A DNA stretch of 64,000 nucleotides from Burkholderia guangdongensis (GTDB lineage Bacteria; Pseudomonadota; Gammaproteobacteria; Burkholderiales; Burkholderiaceae). Where the stretch lies: contig NZ_JACBNX010000019.1 of the NCBI RefSeq assembly GCF_013403875.1, forward strand, positions 1-64,000, written 5' to 3'. Made by a program: the position numbers and the translations under genes. Shown here one piece after another: positions 51,701-58,150 of this stretch (positions are counted from its first letter, which is position 1; each line of letters opens with the position of its first letter). The notes under the pieces are model-generated. The model worked only from the letters and a program-made list of their open reading frames with translations. It was not told where the DNA came from and did no database searches.

Positions 51701-52263
51701 TCGAACCATACGGCATCGTCCGATAGGCGGAAATTGAAATCTTCGCCGCGGCTCGCGAACTGAGCAACCGGGTCCGGGCCGGTTCCTTCCGTGTCCGACG
51801 CGCGCACTGCCGCTTGTGTCGCCGATTGAGCCGCCGCTTGAGCTGCCTTCGCCACCAGGCTCGTCTTGCCGCTGCCTTGCGCGCCGAGAACGAGATACCA
51901 CGGCAGCACGCGCAAATATTCGCGCCGCCGTACGCCGCGCCAGTCACGCCAGCGGCCGCGCGGCTCCCGCCGCCACCGCGCCTTCAGCAGGCGACTCAGG
52001 TCGCGCAATCGCTCGTCGATGAAATCGTGCGGCTGGGCAACCGGCTGCGGCATGCGCACTTGACGCGCGCTCATGGCCAGACGCATCCACAGTCGAGCCA
52101 GCATCGGCCACAGTCCCCACACGAGCACCGCCGCGACCAGCACCTCGCGCACCCAGACAGACGCGAACGGGCGATAAATGCCGAGCGCGAACAGCGGCCC
52201 TACCCACCAGATCACGACGGCGATCAGGATCGCGACGCAAATCCGCAAGCCGGCTCTCAACAT
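48706..52263 (-). CDS. tssM: T6SS inner-membrane protein TssM (IcmF/VasK), 1185 aa
   Basis: Core of the T6SS membrane complex. Two N-terminal helices (LRICVAILIAVVIWWVGPLF, VREVLVAAVLVWGLWPMLA) and a third after the cytosolic domain (LALPVLALALLLWFGWGYVEE, near residue ~450). The cytosolic NTPase has Walker A GAQGSGKTS (127-135). The periplasmic IcmF and C-terminal domains end SVGTVRVEWQALTASAPIW as in the family. Full length. A 9-bp repeat (51127-51162) encodes an Ile-Ala-Pro stretch. Overlaps tssL by 7 bp. Confidence 0.93.
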   Translation of the reverse strand: MLRAGLRICVAILIAVVIWWVGPLFALGIYRPFASVWVREVLVAAVLVWGLWPMLARLWMRLAMSARQVRMPQPVAQPHDFIDERLRDLSRLLKARWRREPRGRWRDWRGVRRREYLRVLPWYLVLGAQGSGKTSLVAKAAQAAAQSATQAAVRASDTEGTGPDPVAQFASRGEDFNFRLSDDAVWFDVGGRWNLRDDMDEPTLDAWRQLLRKLRRMRGDGAISGVVICIDSAAMTGPSQQAGKRVADGVRRRLAEMREVFGQQMQIYVALNGIDRLEGAVSMLSMMDASRWSGGVGFCLPDDPADENASAAGARWQAALRGVLDRVQRQVLFSAPAATDVTVNHAQLRFVEALSQLHKALLVWLHIAIAPTAPIAPIAPGELHAAARLRGVWMGSMAELALAQPAGSPTGAPAPTRPLSALWAPLFQQVLLERDSARSGGAGSWRNRIARRLRWLALPVLALALLLWFGWGYVEERHYLDDVHAQFSEAKRVAQAQVSDGPDGGSPLLDIADQMRYAQAQAEGAGRGMGGVTPYFEHRRVASAALDTYRRQLQKMLMPELYNEVRRTLVAQAGGAPGDVYQTLKVYLMLCRPERRHAADVERWLDSRWDSLTGGQHYGDDDRRMLLAHVHALISLPNLPATPEDENLVRSARAHAAQIPLITRVLQAIHAQGLPPHVHDISLARAAGPESAMSLRLRSGVPSTDVAVSGWYTRAGYTDAFLPRVEKSARTMLEEESWVLRDESLAGNAFQIDGLVQKLADSTRSQFLQNYMASWQNFLNDVTVRSVTGLDDAAQLAATMMDPQSPLANLLRFTARETTLTASNDGDIGSWIDRQKYRFEKGRRQIVGELSGRRERTLLLPEHRVDEHFQSIRQLAAQLDNRNTASSNPLIRLFEPLYRQLGLVNGALQAGQVLPPQYDAFSRLKETAARQPEPVRGIMLDLVNSGSTMTTRESGALLDRGAAGATSTVCSTGFTSRYPFNRKAQADAGVEDFERMFGAQGMMATYFRDRLAAHVDTSGTSWKALRSSGGAEGMVSPGVLKSYETAGRIRDAMLDESGHLRLSVMLRFLDMDSQVSEAQLAVGEQTLRYAHGTTSPQRIDWNGRHVRQAIVLQMKSVDGRLSTLQFDGPWALFRFFDAGQPAGGAGDRRERLYPTSVGTVRVEWQALTASAPIWSGILQSFRCPS
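51127..51162. repeat. Four 9-bp repeats within tssM
   Basis: GGCAATCGG, TGCAATCGG, CGCAGTCGG, TGCAATCGC form an in-frame run that encodes IAPTAPIAPIAP-like text. Confidence 0.8.
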
Positions 52264-53708
52264 GGCGATTGCCCCCCGGTCGCCTGAGGCACTTGAGGTA
52301 CCTGAGACACCTGAGCCGCGGACACGATCACCCCGCGATCCGGCATCGTGAGCCCCACCGCTTCCTGGCCGGGTGCCGCAGCGACGTCCGCCGAACGGTT
52401 CCCGCCTGCCGGGATGACTTTCCACAGCACATCGACCCGGCGGTTTCGGTCGTAGGCGGCCGGTGTTCGGGCCGTGTCGATCGGCTGCGTGTCACCGCGT
52501 CCGGAATAGTCGATACCGCGCTTCACCGCGTGGTCCGGCGCCTGCGCACCGCCCGCCGTTGCCGTCCTGCGCAGCGCTTCGGCCACGGTGCGCGCCCGCG
52601 CTTCCGACAACGCCTGATTGTTTGCAAAAGCGTGGGTCCGGATCGGCTGCCGGTCGGTATGCCCTATCACTTCGAGGTCGCCTGGCCACGGTGCGAACGC
52701 GAGACCCAGCCGCTCGATGTTGCGCATGAACGCCGGCCTCACTTCCGCGTTGCCGACATCGAACGCGCCGTCGGTGCGAAACACGAGCAGCCATCCTTGC
52801 GGATCCTTGTAAGCGGTCAGCCACCCTTCGGAAAGCAGTTGCGGCAGCGGCGGCGGCAACGTTTCGGCGAGATTGATCGTCCGGGTGGGGGGCGTCCATG
52901 CGGCCAGCGCATTGCGTAGCGATCGCCCTTGCCCATCCAGCACCATGCCGAGCGCAGCGTACGTGAGCAGTGCGGTACCCAGCGCGGCCCCCCCAGCCCG
53001 CGCTGGCGTCCACCATCGACGCTTGCCGTGCGCACGCGCAGGCGCGACGAGCCCGGTGCCGAGCGGCGCCGGCGCCACGTGATGCCAGATCAGCGCATGA
53101 AGTTGCGAACGCAGATCCTGCAACAGCACATCGCCACGATCGAGCACCTGATAACGGCCTCGCCAGCCGAGAGACAGGATCAGCTCATAAAACTCGAGCA
53201 GCGGCACCGGCGGATCGTTCTCCTTCATCCAGCGAGCGAGGTTGGCGAATGCATCCTCTCCACCCCATGCGTCGTCATGAAACTCCACCAGCAAGCTGCG
53301 TTCACCGTCGTATGGAATGTGCGACGCGGCGCGCGCCGCATCGTTGATGCTTTCGTCGAGGTAGGTGCACAGCAGGTACGATGCATCGCGAATCTGCTCC
53401 CAATCCCGCCCCGCGCCGGCCAGCCCCTCCCGGAACAAGCGCACTTCGAGTCCAAGCTGCGTGCGCACCGTGCCGTGGTCGAGCGGGCCACCCGCGAGAT
53501 GCCGCTGCAGTTGCAGGATCGCGGGCAACGCATGCGATACGAATGGATTGCTCCAGCTCGCCGATTGCTGGCCGGCTTTCAGGATCGCGACCTTGTCGCC
53601 TTGCTGGCTGTAAACCACGGGCGTGGCGTCCGCGCCGTCATCCGGAGACGCCGGCACGTGTTCCCCGTGTTCCTGAACGACAGAAGAAAAATTTCCGAGC
53701 AGATTCAT
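52257..53708 (-). CDS. tssL: TssL (DotU) fused to an OmpA peptidoglycan-binding domain, 483 aa
   Basis: T6SS inner-membrane anchor. The N-terminal cytosolic DotU domain (~55-215) has YLLCTYLDESINDAAR and FYELILSLGWRGRYQV. A single membrane helix is near 232-255 (AGGAALGTALLTYAALGMVL). The C-terminal OmpA domain has VIGHTDRQPIRTHAFANNQALSEARARTVAEAL and GRGDTQPI...RNRRVDV, and can bind peptidoglycan. This fused form is one known TssL class. The extreme C-terminus has QVSQVPQVPQ encoded by a 9-bp repeat. Confidence 0.93.
   Translation of the reverse strand: MNLLGNFSSVVQEHGEHVPASPDDGADATPVVYSQQGDKVAILKAGQQSASWSNPFVSHALPAILQLQRHLAGGPLDHGTVRTQLGLEVRLFREGLAGAGRDWEQIRDASYLLCTYLDESINDAARAASHIPYDGERSLLVEFHDDAWGGEDAFANLARWMKENDPPVPLLEFYELILSLGWRGRYQVLDRGDVLLQDLRSQLHALIWHHVAPAPLGTGLVAPARAHGKRRWWTPARAGGAALGTALLTYAALGMVLDGQGRSLRNALAAWTPPTRTINLAETLPPPLPQLLSEGWLTAYKDPQGWLLVFRTDGAFDVGNAEVRPAFMRNIERLGLAFAPWPGDLEVIGHTDRQPIRTHAFANNQALSEARARTVAEALRRTATAGGAQAPDHAVKRGIDYSGRGDTQPIDTARTPAAYDRNRRVDVLWKVIPAGGNRSADVAAAPGQEAVGLTMPDRGVIVSAAQVSQVPQVPQATGGQSPC
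52281..52316. repeat. Four 9-bp repeats at the end of tssL
   Basis: CGCCTGAGG, CACTTGAGG, TACCTGAGA, CACCTGAGC repeat in frame and encode (S/P)QV units near the TssL C-terminus. Confidence 0.8.
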
Positions 53709-53733
53709 CGCCGGTCACCGTCCATATCGTGAG

Positions 53734-55095
53734 TCATGCCACCTTGCCGTCCCTTAGCCCCCACGCCTCGAAGTGCAACTCCGGAAAGTCGCCGACGATA
53801 CGCAGCGCCATCGCGGAACCCGCGAGCGTCTGTGCCCAGAACGGATCGTTCGACTCGACTTCGAAATAGACGCTTTGCGCGTAGTACGGAATCTGGCGCG
53901 GCGGATGGGGTAACGGAATCAGGCGCGCCCCCGGCAATTGCAGATCGACGAGCTTCTGAATCTGCTCGACGGCCCCGAGCTTGGCCTGCTGCGGCAGAAG
54001 GTGACGCAGCTTGTCCGCCGGCATCGCGGCCGACACGGCAAAGACGAGTTTCTTGAGATTCCACTGTTTGTCGAGCACGCAGATGTAAACCTGATCGCCG
54101 CGATCGTCGAAGCGCAGCGGCAACACCGGCGTCTCGATCACCCGGGCGAGCGCGTGCCGCAGTGTCGCGGCAAGGGGCTCGAAGCTGCGCTGCAAGTCGT
54201 CGTGACGGTAATCGAACGGGCGGTCCGCCAGTTCGTCGCCGACGCCGGGCAGCACGCTGAGTCGCCCGAGCAGGCCGACCAATTCGTGATACAGCATCGC
54301 CGGCGGCAACGGATCGAACGCATCCAGATGCTCGAGCCGCATCCGGTACTCGGCGATCGCCTGGCGCAGCAGCAGTTCGATCAGATCGGCGACGCCGCCG
54401 CCGGTAGACAGCACACGCTGCCCGGAAGTATTCGCCAGCCGTACACGAAGCGCCCCCCGCAACTCGTCGATCAACGCAGTCAGCACGACGTTCGCGCGCG
54501 TATCGAGCAGCGGGGGGATGAAGCGCGAATCGAGCCGCACCGCATGACCCGCGCCGCGGCCCTCGACTCTCGCAATCGGCAGCGCAACCTCGTCGGCGCG
54601 CAGATGCGATTTCCAGCAGAGGCGCGTCATCAGCCGGCCTGTTTCGATCGTCAGATTGCGCGGCGTGCCGGGCGCGTCGAGGCCGAGTGCCAGATCCGGC
54701 ACCTCGGTCGGCACGGCGAGATAGCGTGACGTCGACGCCACGTCGCCGAATGCCATCTCCGGCGCGCCGCTGCGAGCGGCCTGAACCGCGAAACACGCTA
54801 CGTCGCCCGACTGCGCGTGCTCGGTATCGAGCGGCGCGGGCAACGGATCATCGGACGGCAACGAAAATGCAGTGCCGTCCTGGAATACGCCCCGTGCGCG
54901 GCGCAGCCCGAGACGGCCAAGCCCCAAACCGTCCTGATCGACGTCGAGCATCGTGAATCCCCAGCCATGATTCGATGTCTGCCCGAGCCGCAACGCGACC
55001 TGATGGGACAGATGACGCTCGAGCTGCTGGAAATGCTGCGTTTCGATCAACAGGCCGTCGCTCCATGCGACCGGCCCAACCGGCAGACTGCTCAT
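53734..55095 (-). CDS. tssK: T6SS baseplate protein TssK, 453 aa
   Basis: Links the baseplate to TssM/L. Starts SLPVGPVAWSDGLLIETQHFQQLERHL, the family N-terminus. The conserved middle includes VVLTALIDELRGALRVRL and YHELVGLLGRLSVLP. The C-terminal domain (VYFEVESNDPFWAQTL) is receptor-binding-like. The length is standard. It overlaps tssJ by ATGA and precedes tssL by 25 bp. Confidence 0.93.
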   Translation of the reverse strand: MSSLPVGPVAWSDGLLIETQHFQQLERHLSHQVALRLGQTSNHGWGFTMLDVDQDGLGLGRLGLRRARGVFQDGTAFSLPSDDPLPAPLDTEHAQSGDVACFAVQAARSGAPEMAFGDVASTSRYLAVPTEVPDLALGLDAPGTPRNLTIETGRLMTRLCWKSHLRADEVALPIARVEGRGAGHAVRLDSRFIPPLLDTRANVVLTALIDELRGALRVRLANTSGQRVLSTGGGVADLIELLLRQAIAEYRMRLEHLDAFDPLPPAMLYHELVGLLGRLSVLPGVGDELADRPFDYRHDDLQRSFEPLAATLRHALARVIETPVLPLRFDDRGDQVYICVLDKQWNLKKLVFAVSAAMPADKLRHLLPQQAKLGAVEQIQKLVDLQLPGARLIPLPHPPRQIPYYAQSVYFEVESNDPFWAQTLAGSAMALRIVGDFPELHFEAWGLRDGKVA

Positions 55096-56063
55096 TGACT
55101 GACACTCCTTGCGTCTGATTCGGGGTGGCGAACGGGCTTGCCCGCGTGACCGGCGGCATGGGGGGCACTCGGAGGCGGACCGTCCGGCACCACCGGTACG
55201 CGCCCGGGCAGCAACGCTTCGTAGATGCGAGGATGGCGGGCACTCGGAGGCCGACTGCCCGGCGTCACCCGTGCCTGTCTCGGCGGCGACGCCTCGGGCA
55301 TGCCAGCATGGCGGGTCATCGAAGGTGGACTGCCCGGCGCCACCGGTGCGGGCCTCGGCAGCGACGCGTCGTAGATGCCTGGTGGGCGGGCACCCGGAGG
55401 CGGACTGCCCGGCGTCACCGGTACGGGCCCCAGCAGCGACGCGCCCGGGATGCCAGCATGGCGGATACCCGGAGGCGGACTGCCCGGCGCCACGGGTACA
55501 GGCGCCGGCAACGGCGCGCCGGGGATGCCAGCATGGTGGGCACCCGAAGTCCGACTGCCCGGCACCACCGGTACGGGCCCCGGAAGCGACGCGTCGTAGA
55601 TGCCGTCGCGATCGAGCCACAACGCGACCTGAATCACTCCGCTGCCGTCGACGGGCATGCGCAGAGGCGCGTATTGAGCCGGGCGCCGCGCGTAGTCCGC
55701 GTCGGCGACGAGCCAGATCTTGCCGCTCGGCGAAACATCGATCCAGAACTGCAGCACCTGGTTCGGCGCGATGACATGGCGCGACACGCTGAGCACGGTG
55801 CCGTCCTGGTCCCGGCCGGCACAAGACGCATCGCCGCTCGCCATCGGCACCCAGTCGATCGCATTCACGATGTAGACGCATGACTGAACCGGCCTCGGCT
55901 CACCGCTCGTGGTCACGTTCAGCCGGCTCCCGCCGATCAGCGTGACGAGCAGCTGACGCTGACTCGAACTCTGACGCGGCTCGGCAGGCTTCGGCGCGAA
56001 TAGCGAGCAACCGGACAGCATGCCCAGCACGAGCGCGACGATGAGCGACCGGAGGCCTGTCAT
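55092..56063 (-). CDS. tssJ: T6SS lipoprotein TssJ with six Pro-rich repeats, 323 aa
   Basis: Outer-membrane lipoprotein that binds TssM. The signal peptide ends with lipobox LSGC (Cys19). The TssJ beta-sandwich covers ~36-155 (LLVTLIGGSRLNV, QSCVYIVNAIDW, QVLQFWIDVSPSGKIWLVADADYARR). A normal TssJ ends about here (160-190 aa). This one continues with six 25-residue repeats (154-303) rich in Pro, Gly, Val, Ala and a basic tail (304-323). The extension is unusual; its role is unknown. ATG forms TGATG with the upstream PAAR gene. Confidence 0.92.
   Translation of the reverse strand: MTGLRSLIVALVLGMLSGCSLFAPKPAEPRQSSSQRQLLVTLIGGSRLNVTTSGEPRPVQSCVYIVNAIDWVPMASGDASCAGRDQDGTVLSVSRHVIAPNQVLQFWIDVSPSGKIWLVADADYARRPAQYAPLRMPVDGSGVIQVALWLDRDGIYDASLPGPVPVVPGSRTSGAHHAGIPGAPLPAPVPVAPGSPPPGIRHAGIPGASLLGPVPVTPGSPPPGARPPGIYDASLPRPAPVAPGSPPSMTRHAGMPEASPPRQARVTPGSRPPSARHPRIYEALLPGRVPVVPDGPPPSAPHAAGHAGKPVRHPESDARSVSQ
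55155..55604. repeat. 75-bp tandem repeat, six imperfect copies within tssJ
   Basis: The units encode 25 residues of pattern GI(Y/P)(D/G)ASLPGPVPV(V/T/A)PGS followed by a variable HA end. All six are exactly 25 codons, with no frame break. The first copy continues directly from the TssJ core. Confidence 0.93.
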
Positions 56064-56449
56064 CAACTGAGCGTCATCGTGATGGTCTGGGACGGCACGA
56101 TCGACTGCCCCGCCGTGTTCTGATTGTTCGGCAGGTTCGTATCGGTCAGTCGGGTCTGCGGTGCGCCCTGGATCATCACCTTGCCGGATCCGGTCACGTG
56201 CCGCGACAGCGCCGACACCGTGCCCGACGCAACGCCCCCCATCGATCCGCCCTCGTCGCAGTGCGTGATCGGGATGATCGTGTTCATGTTGTGGACCGGC
56301 CCGCCCGAATAAATGATGTTCGGCACGTTCGGCACGGCCTCCGGCTTGTTTGCGATATTCGGATAGCAAACCGGAATCGCGAGTGGCGGCGTCTTGCAGA
56401 CGTCCGCGCCGGCAAGCGCCATGCCGCCGGCGGAACAGTTGGCAAACAT
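56063..56449 (-). CDS. PAAR-like DUF4150 spike-tip protein, 128 aa
   Basis: Spike-tip protein of the T6SS. The DUF4150 core has MALAGADVCKTPPLAIPVCYPNIA, VPNIIYSGGPVHNMNTIIPIT, SMGGVASGTVSALSRHVTGSGKVMIQGAP and TRLTDTN. It contains Cys5, Cys18, Cys28 and Cys64 with His residues that could hold a metal. No toxin extension is present, so it acts as a plain tip. A GGAGG site precedes ATG. The position after DUF3540 is conserved in such clusters. Confidence 0.9.
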   Translation of the reverse strand: MFANCSAGGMALAGADVCKTPPLAIPVCYPNIANKPEAVPNVPNIIYSGGPVHNMNTIIPITHCDEGGSMGGVASGTVSALSRHVTGSGKVMIQGAPQTRLTDTNLPNNQNTAGQSIVPSQTITMTLS

Positions 56450-56474
56450 GAGAACCTCCGTGTGAGAACCGGGA

Positions 56475-57080
56475 TCAACCCATGTGAATCTGGCCGGCGT
56501 CGACTTTCAACAACGACGCCGATGTCACGACCGCGCTATTCGCGTGCAATCCCATATGACGTTCGGTATGGACGAACGTATTGCCCGCATGCGTCGCGTC
56601 GGTGCCGCTCACGCACGCGTGCCGCTCGCCGGCGGCCTGCGTGACCACCTCCGCCCGGCTGGCGAATCGTGCGGCCTCGAGCGTGAGCCGGTCGCGCGCC
56701 TGCATGCGCACGTCATGAGCTTGCAGCCGCACGCTGGCCTCGCCGAAATCGAGCACGAGATCGCAGCCGCCTTCGCGGCGTTCGAGGATCGCCAGAATCC
56801 AGTTGCCTGCCGGCGTGTGGTACAGCTGCACCAGATCGCCGCACCGCGGCTTCACGACGCAACTGATCGCGGTACGGGCGGACAGACGGCCGCCGGGCGC
56901 GAGCGCGACCCACCATGCACCGTCCGCCGCCGTTTCGCCGATTCGGCCGATCGTGACGTATCCGACCGGATGAACAACCGCCGGCCGCCGGAGCAGCGTA
57001 GCCAGCGGCCCCGACAACCGATCGTCGCCGACAACGGACCTGGCCTCGTCCCCGCTGGCCGATTCCAGAATGGTCATCAT
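56475..57080 (-). CDS. DUF3540 family T6SS-associated protein, 201 aa
   Basis: Family without a known activity that accompanies DUF2169 and PAAR-like genes in T6SS clusters. PGGRLSARTAISCVVKPRCGDLVQLYHTPAGNWILAILER looks like an OB-fold similar to the VgrG base. The C-terminal half (LQAHDVRMQARDRLTLEAARFASRAEVVTQAAG) has short beta-repeats, as in VgrG tails. ATG 57080 with GAGGAGAG site; Met at 57077 is possible. TGATG overlap with the pentapeptide gene. Confidence 0.85.
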   Translation of the reverse strand: MMTILESASGDEARSVVGDDRLSGPLATLLRRPAVVHPVGYVTIGRIGETAADGAWWVALAPGGRLSARTAISCVVKPRCGDLVQLYHTPAGNWILAILERREGGCDLVLDFGEASVRLQAHDVRMQARDRLTLEAARFASRAEVVTQAAGERHACVSGTDATHAGNTFVHTERHMGLHANSAVVTSASLLKVDAGQIHMG

Positions 57081-58150
57081 CACTCTCCTCTTGCCCCAGG
57101 TTGGACACGTCGTTGCCATGCATCGTCATCGTCGGCAAACGCGTGCTCGAAAATCGCTTGTCGTGTATCCGCGGCGAGCCATGCGCGCCTCGGCTGTCCG
57201 GTCAACAGGCCAGCCCGGCAATCGCAACCATTCAGATCGACCGTCTCGAGTTCGGCGCCCCGCGCGTCCAGTCTCTCGAGGCGAGCGCCCGTCAGCTTCA
57301 CGCGAAGGAGCCGCGCATGGCGGAATGCGACGCGTGGCGCATGCAATCGCTGAAGATCGCAGTCCGCCAGCACCGCGTGATCGAAAATCGCCTGCGTCAG
57401 ATCGGTTCCCGATACCGACAGGCCGCGGACCTTCGCATGATCGAAGCTCGCAAACGGTAGGCGGCTCTCGTCGATCCGGCCTTCCGTCCACGTGCAATGC
57501 GACCAGGCGGCCTGGCGCAGATCACACTCGCGAACGATCATTCCTTCGATCTGCGAATCAATCCACCTCACGTTGATTCCTCGACAATGCTCGATCGCAT
57601 GCCGATTGCAGCGACTCTTTCCGACAATGAAATTCACCAGCTCCGCCGAGCGGATGCCGAGGTCCGCGGATGCCACGTCGATCCACGACGTATCCGACCA
57701 ATGCCCGCCATTCAGCGTGACGTTCGCGAGATGGCTTGCGACGAACGACACGTGCGCCGTCCGCACGCGTTCGAAATGCCAGTCCACGCCATCCGTCTTC
57801 GAGAAAATCGAGTCCCGGACCTGTCCGCCCCGCCATTCGGCGCCCCGGATCTCGCCGCCGGTCAACGACAGCCCCCGTAGCCGGCAGTCGTCCCATGTCG
57901 TTTCGATGACGCGGCAGTTCTCGTGATGGATGCGGATCGCCTCGCAACGCTCGAAACGATTGCCGTCGAATCGGCAATCGACGAAGTTCACGTTCGACAT
58001 CCGGCAGTCGGACCACGTCAAATGATCGAAATGACAGCCTTCGTAGATCACGTCGGCCAGATCGAGTCCACGATGAGACGACGTGTAGTGCCGCTTCCTG
58101 ATGACCAGCGGGAGCGCCGGCGCTGCCGTCGACGGATTTGGGGCGTTCAT
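57080..58150 (-). CDS. Pentapeptide-repeat protein, 356 aa
   Basis: Right-handed beta-helix from pentapeptide repeats (A/C/S-x-F/L/W-x-x). Runs such as YEGCHFDHLTWSDCRMSNVN, CRFDGNRFERC and LTQAIFDHAVLADCDLQRL cover ~30-320. Residues 320-356 are acidic/basic and unstructured-looking. It overlaps its larger neighbour by ATGA and is located between VgrG and PAAR genes, so it likely takes part in spike or effector loading. Confidence 0.88.
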   Translation of the reverse strand: MNAPNPSTAAPALPLVIRKRHYTSSHRGLDLADVIYEGCHFDHLTWSDCRMSNVNFVDCRFDGNRFERCEAIRIHHENCRVIETTWDDCRLRGLSLTGGEIRGAEWRGGQVRDSIFSKTDGVDWHFERVRTAHVSFVASHLANVTLNGGHWSDTSWIDVASADLGIRSAELVNFIVGKSRCNRHAIEHCRGINVRWIDSQIEGMIVRECDLRQAAWSHCTWTEGRIDESRLPFASFDHAKVRGLSVSGTDLTQAIFDHAVLADCDLQRLHAPRVAFRHARLLRVKLTGARLERLDARGAELETVDLNGCDCRAGLLTGQPRRAWLAADTRQAIFEHAFADDDDAWQRRVQPGARGE

